Source: Methylomicrobium sp. (lineage in GTDB: Bacteria; Pseudomonadota; Gammaproteobacteria; Methylococcales; Methylomonadaceae). Taken from it: 17,021 bases of DNA. The notes beneath the pieces are model-generated. The model did not search any database, was not told the origin of the DNA, and was given only the letters and a program-made list of their open reading frames with translations. Every line of letters starts with the position of its first letter. Within the stretch, counting starts at the first letter, position 1. The DNA lies in contig SLIO01000103.1 in assembly GCA_007135635.1 (NCBI GenBank), positions 1 through 17,021 on the forward strand, read 5' to 3'. Below are positions 1 to 6,952 of this stretch, piece by piece. The translations under genes were made by a program, and so were the position numbers.

Positions 1-1835
1 TTATCTTGTGCGTAACCAACCTATCGCGTGCCGCTCAAGCGGTAGAGCTTGACCTTTCAGCATACAAGGGCTACATGCCGGTAGAAATGCTCGGGCATAC
101 CGCTTTTCCGCCTATCGGCGAATTACCCTACCTGCTTACCCTGCCCGGCTATAATTATTATTGGTTCCGCCTGGCCAGTAGCGAAGAAGTACCAGCTTGG
201 CACGAGGAACACTTATTACCCGAGGAATTACCGACATTGGTGCTGTTCGATGGCTGGCACAGTTTTTTCCGGAATCAGGTCGAGTCCTGGCGTTTTGCCA
301 TGTCGAAAAAGGCGCGCACTCAACTCGAAGAAAACGCATTGCCGGATTTTGTCGCTGTTCAACACTGGCATCGGGAAATCAGCGGCGAATCGATCAGCCG
401 TGTGCACATTACCGATTATATTGAATGGGGACTGGAAGAAAATACCTGGCTGCTAACCCTAGCACGTGTCGACCACAAGGCAGGCGAGCCATTTGACTGT
501 TTCTTACCTCTCGCACTGGCATGGGAAGATCACAATCTGAAACGGCTGCATGACTTAAGGCCCTTCACCGTGGCGAAAGTGCGCCAGCAATCTCAAGTCG
601 GCATTTTAGGCGATGCATTTGCCGACGAGACATTTTGCCAAGCACTGGTCCAGGCTATAGGAACCGGCCAAACACTCGCCTGCGAACAAGGAGTCATCCG
701 CTGCTCGCCGACCGACGTTTTTACTGCATGCGCCGAGAACGAGCCGGCCAAGCTATCCGCCCGACCACCCTATACAAAGGGTAATAAAACCGCAGTCGCA
801 CTGAACAATCGGTTATTTTTGAAAGGCTATCGGCGTCTTCAAATCGGACTCCATCCGGAAATTGAAATGGGATGCTTTTTGTGCAATACGGCAAAATTCC
901 CGAATACGCCGCCTATCGCAGGCTTCGTCGAGTATCAGGCCAAAAACGGTGACACCATGACACTTGCTGTGTTGCAAGGCTATGTCAAAAACCAGGGCGA
1001 CGGCTGGAACTACACGCTCGATTATTTGGAACGATTCCTGGAAGAATGTCTCACAACGAAGGAACAATCGACCGCTGCCGCAGAGGCGCATAGCGGCTAT
1101 CTAATGCTGATACATACGCTCGGTCAGCGAACCGGCGAACTGCATAATGCATTGAGCACGGCAACGGGTGACTCCGCTTTCGATCCTGAGCCGGTCACCG
1201 ATGGCGATCTATCGGACTGGGTGCAACGAGCGCAGACAGAAGCGGAATCGACGATGGATATTCTTAAGCATCGGCTGGGCGCGCTTGATGAAACGACTCG
1301 AACAGTAATAAAAAAGCTACTCGACCAGCGAGGTGCACTGATTGAGCGGATGAAAGCCTGTATTTCCGAACCGGCAAAAGGATTCAAGACCCGCTATCAT
1401 GGAAATCTTCGTTTGGGACAAGTGCTACTGACCGAAAACGATTTCTTATTCACCGACTTCGAGAGCGCTCCGGCACACTTACCCGCCAACTCACATCAAA
1501 AACATTCACCGTTAAGGGATGTAGCCGACATGCTGAGTTCCTTGAACCATGTGGCCCATACCGCAGTTACGCTCGCCAGCATTGAACAACCCAAGGCTAT
1601 TGCCAAGCTCGAACCTTTTATGCGAGATTGGCAAGTCGAGGTTGAACGCGCCTTTCTCGCTGCCTATGATGAAGCGGTTCGCTGCTCCGACTTGTTTGCA
1701 AAAAAATCATCGCCTCGCGGTTTGCTTGATCTATTCCTATTCGAAAAGACGCTTTACGAACTACGCGAAGAATTGGATGCTCAACCAGAAAAAATAGCTA
1801 TTGAAATTGAATATATCCTATCGCTACTTACTTGA
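1..1835 (+). CDS. Trehalose synthase-maltokinase fusion, 3' part (5' truncated by window edge)
   Basis: The reading frame is open from the first bases, so the true start lies upstream; the TTG at position 6 is not a credible start. From that codon, residues 1-58 match the C-terminal beta-sandwich domain of GH13 trehalose synthase (TreS): an LCVTNLSR start, PVEMLG, then GELPYLLTLPGYNYYWFRL. The remainder is a maltokinase (Mak) domain: ATP-site FLKGYRRLQ (about 274-282), GELHNAL, KHSPLRDVADML, and the terminal FLFEKTLYELREEL. TreS interconverts trehalose and maltose; Mak phosphorylates maltose to maltose 1-phosphate for GlgE glucan synthesis. Oddly, the usual HGDxHLGQ catalytic loop reads HGNLRLGQ (465-472) and DFEGEP reads DFESAP, so kinase activity is doubtful although the frame is intact. 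The family is secure; function of the kinase half is not. Confidence 0.9.
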   Translation, partial: ILCVTNLSRAAQAVELDLSAYKGYMPVEMLGHTAFPPIGELPYLLTLPGYNYYWFRLASSEEVPAWHEEHLLPEELPTLVLFDGWHSFFRNQVESWRFAMSKKARTQLEENALPDFVAVQHWHREISGESISRVHITDYIEWGLEENTWLLTLARVDHKAGEPFDCFLPLALAWEDHNLKRLHDLRPFTVAKVRQQSQVGILGDAFADETFCQALVQAIGTGQTLACEQGVIRCSPTDVFTACAENEPAKLSARPPYTKGNKTAVALNNRLFLKGYRRLQIGLHPEIEMGCFLCNTAKFPNTPPIAGFVEYQAKNGDTMTLAVLQGYVKNQGDGWNYTLDYLERFLEECLTTKEQSTAAAEAHSGYLMLIHTLGQRTGELHNALSTATGDSAFDPEPVTDGDLSDWVQRAQTEAESTMDILKHRLGALDETTRTVIKKLLDQRGALIERMKACISEPAKGFKTRYHGNLRLGQVLLTENDFLFTDFESAPAHLPANSHQKHSPLRDVADMLSSLNHVAHTAVTLASIEQPKAIAKLEPFMRDWQVEVERAFLAAYDEAVRCSDLFAKKSSPRGLLDLFLFEKTLYELREELDAQPEKIAIEIEYILSLLT

Positions 1836-1970
1836 ATAAAACCAACCGACATCTTTGACATCAGTGACTTACGATGCGGTACTATCGACTCGATTCCAAA
1901 ACCTATTTAGTATTAGTATTTTCTTATATACTACCCACCATGACTCACCTTACCTTAATGGAAAGCCATT

Positions 1971-3329
1971 ATGTTTCAATTGACCAAAACAGCCGTTCTG
2001 GCCTGCTTACTGATACTGCCGCAAGCGCGCGTTTACGCGCAAACTTCGGTACTCGAACACAAACAAACCTATACCCTTGAAGACGCTATCTCGCTTGCAT
2101 TGCATAACAACCCCGATTTACAAATCGCTCACGAGCGTATCGGCCAAGCTCAAGCGCAATTGGGCGAAGCATTCGCCGCGTTTTACCCGCAAGCCCAAAT
2201 ACGCATGTCTTACGAACATACCGACAACCCCTCGCGCGCTTTCGGCATGATCATATCGCAGCGTCGACTGAATCTTGACGGTTCAACTAATTTCAATCAA
2301 CCGGGCGGGACCGATAATTACCGGCCCGAAGTTGTCGCAACCTATTCGCTGTTTCGCGGCGGCCAAGACTATCAAACGGCCAAGGCCGCCGAACTCGGCG
2401 TCGAAGCCGCGGAATTGCAAGAATCGGCGGTCCGCAATCAATTAATCGAGGCCGTGACATCAGCCTATTACGGCTTGCTCGCTACCACCGAGGCGCATAA
2501 AGTCGCGTTGAATTCGATCAAGGCAGTCGACAGCGAACTTCGGCAAAGCCGAAATCAATACGAGGCCGGCGCACTATTAAAGTCCGACGTCTTATCGTTG
2601 GAAGTGCAATTGGCCGAAACCCAGGACGCTGAAATTCAATCGGCAAATGCGATTGAGTTAACCCGAACCGGACTCAAAACCTTGCTGGGCCTCAATACCA
2701 ACGAAACGCTTGAGTTCGAGCACGCCTCGGCGGTACTGCAAATACCGGAAAATCATGAGGCTTTCGAAGACCTACTGAATCGTGCCATACAGGAGCGTCC
2801 GGAAATCGTCGCCGCCTTCAAACAAGTCGAAATTGCCGAACGTAAACTGAGTGCAGCCAAAGGCGCGCATCTACCGCGTGCGAATGCGTATGTCAGTTAC
2901 GGCTCGGACAGTAAGAATATCGATTTTTCGACTAACCGCGACAATGTCACGGCCGGCGTTATAGTGGAAATGGATTTGTTTAGCGGTTTCGGCACCAGCG
3001 AAGCCATCAAAAAAGCCGAGCATCGATTGAACGAAGCGCAAAAAGCTCATACCCAAACCAAGCTCGCGATCGAAAACCAAGTCAAAACCGCTCATTTGAA
3101 ATTCAAAGAAGCACTAGCGCGCCTCAATGTAACACAAGCGGCAATCGCATCGGCCGAGGAAGCCTTACGCTTGGTCAACCAACAACGCCAAGCCGGCGCC
3201 GCTACGATCACGCGTTATATCGAAGCCGAAGTCGCGCGTGACAAGGCGCATTCACGCGATATCGCAGCGCGTTTCGATGCATTACGCGCCGAGGCCGAGC
3301 TCAAAAAAGCGCTGGGGAGTTGGCGGTGA
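1971..3329 (+). CDS. TolC-family outer-membrane efflux protein
   Basis: A 452-residue protein with a signal peptide at residues 1-23 (hydrophobic core then ARVYA before Gln24) followed by two outer-membrane-efflux repeats. YTLEDAISLALHNNPDLQIA near residue 34 opens the first repeat, as in TolC and OprM relatives. Long Ala/Glu/Gln-rich helices fill the rest, and RPEIVAAFKQVEIAERKLSAAKGAHLP-like residues (about 275-302) open the second repeat. Length is normal for the family. The protein would form the trimeric outer-membrane channel of a type I secretion or RND efflux system. No membrane-fusion or inner-membrane pump gene lies beside it, so its partner cannot be named. The SD-like GGAAAG sits in a short hairpin (AATGG, 1957-1961, with CCATT, 1966-1970) immediately before the ATG. 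The stop codon falls inside a heptamer tandem repeat. Confidence 0.92.
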   Translation: MFQLTKTAVLACLLILPQARVYAQTSVLEHKQTYTLEDAISLALHNNPDLQIAHERIGQAQAQLGEAFAAFYPQAQIRMSYEHTDNPSRAFGMIISQRRLNLDGSTNFNQPGGTDNYRPEVVATYSLFRGGQDYQTAKAAELGVEAAELQESAVRNQLIEAVTSAYYGLLATTEAHKVALNSIKAVDSELRQSRNQYEAGALLKSDVLSLEVQLAETQDAEIQSANAIELTRTGLKTLLGLNTNETLEFEHASAVLQIPENHEAFEDLLNRAIQERPEIVAAFKQVEIAERKLSAAKGAHLPRANAYVSYGSDSKNIDFSTNRDNVTAGVIVEMDLFSGFGTSEAIKKAEHRLNEAQKAHTQTKLAIENQVKTAHLKFKEALARLNVTQAAIASAEEALRLVNQQRQAGAATITRYIEAEVARDKAHSRDIAARFDALRAEAELKKALGSWR

Positions 3330-3344
3330 GCGGTGAGCGGTGAA
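3324..3344. repeat. Heptanucleotide tandem repeat (CGGTGAG x3)
   Basis: Three head-to-tail 7-base units begin at 3324, 3331 and 3338; the third differs in its last base. The TGA stop codon of the tolC-like gene lies in the first unit, so changes in copy number would not alter the protein. Confidence 0.8.
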
Positions 3345-3375
3345 ATGATGATGCATTTAATCCATTTATCAAGCC

Positions 3376-3410
3376 CCTCTTTCCTCTTTCCTCTTTCCCC
3401 TTTCCCCTTT
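3376..3410. repeat. Heptanucleotide polypyrimidine tandem repeat (5 units)
   Basis: Three CCTCTTT units (3376-3396) are followed by two CCCCTTT units (3397-3410), giving a strict 7-base period and a pure pyrimidine strand of 35 bases or more. It ends a few bases before the stop codon of the convergent rhodanese gene. No terminator hairpin is visible in this junction. Confidence 0.85.
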
Positions 3411-3414
3411 CAAC

Positions 3415-3813
3415 TCATTCAAATGCGAACCCAGACTGTCGCCAAGCCTTTGCGCCGCCTTCCAGGTTGAATAAATTACGATAGCCCAATTCATAAAGAG
3501 ACCGCGCGGCCGCATTGCCCATGGGACCGCCTTCGCAATACAAATAGAGCGCGGTATTTTTATCGGCGGGTAATTTATCCTTGTATTGCTCAATCTCGTT
3601 ATAAGGAATAAAAAGATTGGTACCCTTGATATGCTGCTGTTCGGGGATGTGAACATCGATTAAAACAATGGACCCATTTTGCATGATTCGATTGAGTTCT
3701 TCAGCACTGATCATGGTCAAATAGTCAGGCTTTTGAAACGCGCAACCGGCGACGATAGCGATAACTATGATCGAAAATAACAGTGGTTTCTTAGCTAGGA
3801 TTCGGAGTTTCAT
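3415..3813 (-). CDS. Rhodanese-like domain lipoprotein
   Basis: Read from the ATG at 3813, this is a 132-residue protein with a basic N-terminus, a hydrophobic stretch and a lipobox IVAGC (Cys24), so it is a likely lipoprotein. A longer in-frame start at 3855 exists, but it would put 14 extra residues before the signal peptide and has no better ribosome binding site. One rhodanese domain follows: SIVLIDVHIPEQQHIKG (48-64), the active-site loop YCEGGPMGNAA with Cys93, and the closing LEGGAKAWRQSGF (117-129). Rhodanese domains transfer sulfur from a Cys persulfide; the Cys is kept, but the usual DVRexxE motif is weakened (DVHIPEQ). The substrate is unknown. The gene converges on the tolC-like gene and appears monocistronic. 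Confidence 0.85.
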   Translation of the reverse strand: MKLRILAKKPLLFSIIVIAIVAGCAFQKPDYLTMISAEELNRIMQNGSIVLIDVHIPEQQHIKGTNLFIPYNEIEQYKDKLPADKNTALYLYCEGGPMGNAAARSLYELGYRNLFNLEGGAKAWRQSGFAFE

Positions 3814-3939
3814 AGACAGTGACCTAATTAAATAAAGAAAACGGCATTTAACCATAAAAGCCGGGATGGGCGCGAAGCGGTTTTAAATAGCGGATATTGC
3901 TATGCCTCTGCCGCTCTGCATTATCGTCCCCCATTATCG

Positions 3940-3987
3940 TTCCAATGCTCTGCGTTGGAATGCAGCCCGCAACGCTCAAGCGTTGCG
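3940..3987. repeat. Pair of adjacent REP-like hairpins
   Basis: Two hairpins lie side by side. The first has arms TTCCAATGC (3940-3948) and GCGTTGGAA (3952-3960), which pair over 9 bases with one G.U and a TCT loop. The second has perfect arms CGCAACGCT (3968-3976) and AGCGTTGCG (3979-3987) around CA. Paired short palindromes in intergenic DNA are typical of REP/BIME elements. Confidence 0.7.
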
Positions 3988-4085
3988 AAACCCGCCCACG
4001 CCTATAAAAAGCTTTTTTCCATAGAGTACACAAAAATCACGAAAATATTTAAATCGAAGATGCCGCCTTGCCATCTTAGCTAATG

Positions 4086-4209
4086 AGACCTCGATACCAT
4101 TTATCGTTACCTATCGTACCCGGCTTCGAAAATCGCGACGAAGGCGTCGCTCCCACAATGATTCCGATGCTCTGTGGGAGCGATCCCCAGATCGCGATCA
4201 TCGAGGTCT
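4086..4209. repeat. Nested inverted-repeat element (REP/MITE-like)
   Basis: The element is bounded by perfect 10-base inverted repeats, AGACCTCGAT (4086-4095) and ATCGAGGTCT (4200-4209). Inside are an 11-base perfect hairpin, TCGCTCCCACA (4147-4157) with TGTGGGAGCGA (4173-4183), and a small palindrome GCGATC-CCCA-GATCGC (4180-4195). A 21-base stretch, 4173-4193, recurs exactly at 6891-6911 in the same orientation. Confidence 0.7.
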
Positions 4210-4339
4210 ATAATGCTAAAAAACGCACAACAGTATCGAAGCCGCAACGCTATGACGAAAACAATTTCCGCTTTGGATCAGGGCTAGTCCGGGTTAGGAT
4301 TAAGCATTCTGTAACACCTCACTCGTCGACAATGATTTT

Positions 4340-5983
4340 ATGAATACAGAACCGAACCGCCAATGGCAAAACTGGCTTGACCGCAATGTTTACGATCTAG
4401 CTCGACAAATGCGCCTCAGCTATGTACCGCCGTTGATGGTCTATTTGGCGGCGGGCGTATCCGGCTTGACCGGCATCGTTGGAACTTTTTTCGTCAAGGA
4501 ATACCTCGGGTTGTCGGCCGAATTTCTGGCCATGTTAGGTTTCTGGGTGATGCTGCCCTGGGCCTTGAAAATGCCGGTCGGTCATTTGGTCGATTTGCTA
4601 TGGCAGCATAAAGCCAAGTTGATTTATCTAGGCGCGGCACTGATCGCCGCTAGCTTGTTTATCATGATCAATCTATTGGCTGACCGGGAATTCATGACTC
4701 ACATCCTGCCTGCTGAAACCTGGTTTGTATTGTCAGCGTTACTAGCGCCGATCGGTTATGTCGTCCAGGATACCGTGGCCGATGCGATGACGGTCGAAGC
4801 GGTACCTCGTTTCGACGAGCATGGCAAGCCACTACCCGAGCTACAAATCAAATTGGCGCACACGACGATGCAGACCTTGGGCCGAGTTTCAATTATCAGC
4901 GGGACCATGCTGGTCGCGGCGGCCAATGTGATAATGTTCGACGACGTACACTTGATGGACGACGCAGAAAAAGCGGCGGTATATTTGACGGTTTACCGTT
5001 GGGCCTTGGTCATCCCGTTGATTTCGATAGCCGGGGTATTATTGTCCAACTACTTGCGCTCTCAGCAGGAATGGCGCCTGGCGGCTCAGGGTTATGAATT
5101 CGAGGACATTGACCGCTTGCTGACGCGGCCTGACGATGAATTGCCCGAAATCAACTGGTGGATTCTCGGCGGCGGACTCGGTTTCGTGTTGTTCGCGGTC
5201 TTGATGGGCTTGAGCGATATTCCGAATAGCGATGCGATTGTTTTTATCGGTTCGCTGGCTATTGTCATGTTTTTAATTTGGCGTCTGACGTTGGATTTAG
5301 ACAAAACGCAACGCAATCAGCTTTACGGCATCGCTTTCGTAATATTCGCTTTTCGGGCCGTACCGACGACCGGTGCCGGCGAAACTTGGTGGATGATCGA
5401 TGTGCTCGAATTCGATCAGCAGTTTCTCGCGCAACTATCGTTACTCACCGGCGGGTTGACGCTATTCGGCATGATTCTATTCCGGCGCTTCATGGCCGAA
5501 CGACCGATTACCCATGTCATTGCGGTATTGACGATAGCATTGAGCGCGCTGTATTTACCGAATATCGCGCTGTTTTACGGTTTTCAAGAATGGACGCAGG
5601 CCCATACCGGCGGCGTGGTCGATGCCCGCTTCATTGCCTTGATCGATACCGCGCTGGAATCGCCGCTTGGACAAATCGCGATGATTCCGATGCTGGCCTG
5701 GATCGCCAACTCCGCGCCGCCTAGACTCAAGGCAACCTATTTCGCGGTCATGGCCGCTTTTGTCAATCTGGCGCTTTCGCTGTCCCAACTACTGACCAAG
5801 GCACTCAATCAATTTTTCGTGATCAGCCGCGAAATCAAGGATCCTACAACCGGCTTGGTCATCACCGCAGCCGATTACAGCCAATTAGGCACCTTATTTT
5901 TCATCGTTATGTTTCTAGGATTGGCGATGCCGTTGTCGGCGATTTTTGTCGCCCGGCGCACGTTCTTGAAAGATCGGAACTGA
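4340..5983 (+). CDS. BT1/FBT-like MFS transporter, 12 TM segments
   Basis: A 547-residue polytopic inner-membrane protein with about 12 hydrophobic helices in two halves split by a hydrophilic loop (about residues 241-263). The first helices read VPPLMVYLAAGVSGLTGIVGTFF then LGLSAEFLAMLGFWVMLPWALKMPVGHLVD. The segment GYVVQDTVADAMTVEA (139-154) recalls the DxxxDxxVVE signature of BT1/folate-biopterin transporters, a major-facilitator branch. The substrate is unknown; folates or pterins are known for some family members, but this divergent bacterial form may carry something else. The ATG at 4340 lacks a clear SD; Met24 (before RLSYVPP) is a possible alternative start. The gene stands alone with repeats on both sides. 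Confidence 0.75.
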   Translation: MNTEPNRQWQNWLDRNVYDLARQMRLSYVPPLMVYLAAGVSGLTGIVGTFFVKEYLGLSAEFLAMLGFWVMLPWALKMPVGHLVDLLWQHKAKLIYLGAALIAASLFIMINLLADREFMTHILPAETWFVLSALLAPIGYVVQDTVADAMTVEAVPRFDEHGKPLPELQIKLAHTTMQTLGRVSIISGTMLVAAANVIMFDDVHLMDDAEKAAVYLTVYRWALVIPLISIAGVLLSNYLRSQQEWRLAAQGYEFEDIDRLLTRPDDELPEINWWILGGGLGFVLFAVLMGLSDIPNSDAIVFIGSLAIVMFLIWRLTLDLDKTQRNQLYGIAFVIFAFRAVPTTGAGETWWMIDVLEFDQQFLAQLSLLTGGLTLFGMILFRRFMAERPITHVIAVLTIALSALYLPNIALFYGFQEWTQAHTGGVVDARFIALIDTALESPLGQIAMIPMLAWIANSAPPRLKATYFAVMAAFVNLALSLSQLLTKALNQFFVISREIKDPTTGLVITAADYSQLGTLFFIVMFLGLAMPLSAIFVARRTFLKDRN

Positions 5984-6363
5984 TTTATACTTCGCGCGGC
6001 CACATTCACTGGAAAGCTGAAGCGCTCTTTTGTCCGATAGCTGCGTTACCTACATGGATGTAGGTAAGGGGCGTGAGCAGGAGTGGAAGCTTTGCGAAAA
6101 CAGTCACATAGCTTAGATTAACGCCTGTTTTCGCGCCTTGCTACCGAACAAAACAAAAAGTCCGGGGTCAGACCTTGTATTTAACATTCAGATCTTTTTG
6201 TTCTTGAACGATAATTGGCTGTGGCTTTCGGGGTCTTGCATCAAACATTGTTACTTATGCGCATAGACTCAAATTGTTTCCTGATTAGCAAGATACTTCA
6301 GCTTACCGAAGCCAAGTGTCCGAGCAGGGGCACAAGTCGTAGTCGCAAAAACTAAAATATGCT
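5984..6363. other. Non-coding repeat island, left part
   Basis: No credible gene. It contains a perfect 10-base hairpin TTACCTACAT-GG-ATGTAGGTAA (6046-6067), a second hairpin at 6094-6134 that resembles one at 7757-7799, and a GGGGTCAGACC sequence near 6164-6174. The last is like a short repeat I associate with transposase-linked intergenic DNA, but only tentatively. Confidence 0.6.
6046..6134. repeat. Compound hairpin repeat, copy 1
   Basis: Two perfect hairpins in tandem: 6046-6055 with 6058-6067 (arms TTACCTACAT / ATGTAGGTAA, loop GG), then 6094-6103 with 6125-6134 (arms GCGAAAACAG / CTGTTTTCGC, 21-base loop containing ATAGCTTAG). The second hairpin and its loop resemble the sequence at 7757-7799. 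Confidence 0.7.
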
Positions 6364-6531
6364 GTTACCCAAGCTCCAGCTTGGGTAACCTGTTCAGGAA
6401 GCTCTAGCTTCCCGACAATCAAGAAAGATTGAACTAGCGAGTCGGGGTTGATCAAGAATGTGCGGAGGGTGTGTCGGTCTCAGGAAGCTGGAGCTTCCGG
6501 TGTATCTTTCCCAGGCTGGAGCTTGGGAAAG
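6364..6531. repeat. Mirrored pair of REP doublets (BIME-like)
   Basis: Four palindromes form two mirrored doublets. Doublet 1: a perfect 12-base stem GTTACCCAAGCT / AGCTTGGGTAAC (6364-6389), then GGAAGCT-CT-AGCTTCC (6397-6412). Doublet 2: GGAAGCT-GG-AGCTTCC (6483-6498), then arms CTTTCCCA (6506-6513) and TGGGAAAG (6524-6531), extended inwards by GCT/AGC. All share the core AGCTTGGG or AGCTTCC. The second doublet abuts the broken end of the transposase remnant. Such BIME arrangements are normally mobilised by RAYT tyrosine transposases; none is present here. Confidence 0.8.
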
Positions 6532-6533
6532 AG

Positions 6534-6680
6534 CGTGATCGTGCTGACCGGATAATTGGCAAAGAAGGCTAAGACTTCCGCCCGTTTGAGTTTTTTCTTG
6601 ATGACTTTGTTATCCGCATTCAACGTATACAGATGAAAAATGTTCTTTGCGATATCTAAACCAATTACGCTAGTATTCAT
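6534..6680 (-). pseudogene. IS110-family transposase, N-terminal remnant
   Basis: The first 46 or so residues, starting MNTSVIGLDIAKNIFHLY and ending LAFFANYPVS, match the N-terminus of IS110-family transposases, including the first acidic residue (D9) of the RuvC-like DEDD catalytic domain. The frame then runs into REP palindrome DNA, which encodes the meaningless tail LFPKLQPGKDTPEAPAS. The rest of the catalytic domain and the C-terminal Ser domain are absent, so the element cannot move. A strong SD, GAGGAG, stands at 6688-6693 on the minus strand, eight bases before the ATG, within a hairpin. Confidence 0.8.
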
Positions 6681-6683
6681 CTC

Positions 6684-6746
6684 GGACTCCTCTTGTTTTG
6701 TTTTTTACCAAGGTGCTATTTGACACCAACAGAGTGAGAGGAGTCC
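6684..6746 (-). promoter_or_regulatory. Hairpin covering the IS110 transposase ribosome binding site
   Basis: Perfect 10-base inverted repeats GGACTCCTCT (6684-6693) and AGAGGAGTCC (6737-6746) are 43 bases apart, with a smaller GGTG/CACC stem (6712-6715, 6724-6727) between them. On the minus strand the right arm carries the GAGGAG SD just before the transposase ATG, so a transcript reading in from outside could fold and hide it. The arms may also be subterminal repeats of the element, as in the IS1111 subgroup. Confidence 0.55.
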
Positions 6747-6753
6747 ATATCAT

Positions 6754-6911
6754 CATCCTACGCAAGAGCGGCCATGCGGAATGGACTGGGCAGTAGGATG
6801 AGGAGCGAAGCGGAAACCCATCATGGGGATCCCACAAGCCCTTTAAAAGACTTTATGAACTTCATGGTTAAAATACCGAATTTAGGATTATGTGGGAGCG
6901 ATCCCCAGATC
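6754..6911. repeat. Intergenic repeat copies between IS remnant and membrane-protein gene
   Basis: CATCCTAC (6754-6761) is inverted at GTAGGATG (6793-6800). The stretch 6793-6834 resembles, in reverse orientation, the repeat at 12153-12190 (shared core GCTTCGCTCCT and an ATGGGTTT stretch). At 6891-6911 there is an exact 21-base copy of 4173-4193. No gene is visible from 6681 to 6952. Confidence 0.6.
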
Positions 6912-6952
6912 TCCATTTCCAGGCCGAAATTTGGCTAGCAAAGGGTATAGAG

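Larger units (their letters stand above)
3814..4339. other. Non-coding, repeat-rich interval between divergent genes
   Basis: This stretch separates the rhodanese gene (minus) from the transporter gene (plus) and should hold both promoters, though I could not pick a convincing -35/-10 pair. It is largely made of inverted repeats, listed separately at 3940-3987 and 4086-4209. Short open frames across it are composed of the repeat DNA and lack ribosome binding sites. Confidence 0.6.

Noticed and set aside
3324..3410. A CRISPR array, considered because of regularly spaced repeats.
   Set aside because: Units are 7 bases with no spacers, so it is a simple tandem repeat.
3848..4033. A 61-codon minus-strand open frame before the rhodanese gene.
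   Set aside because: It is encoded by hairpin repeats and has no SD or protein-like composition.
4083..4343. An 86-codon open frame upstream of the transporter gene.
   Set aside because: It is made of the nested inverted-repeat element, lacks an SD and resembles no protein I know.
5278..5724. A 148-codon frame inside the transporter gene.
   Set aside because: It is Arg-rich and out of frame with a clear 12-TM protein, typical of a shadow frame.
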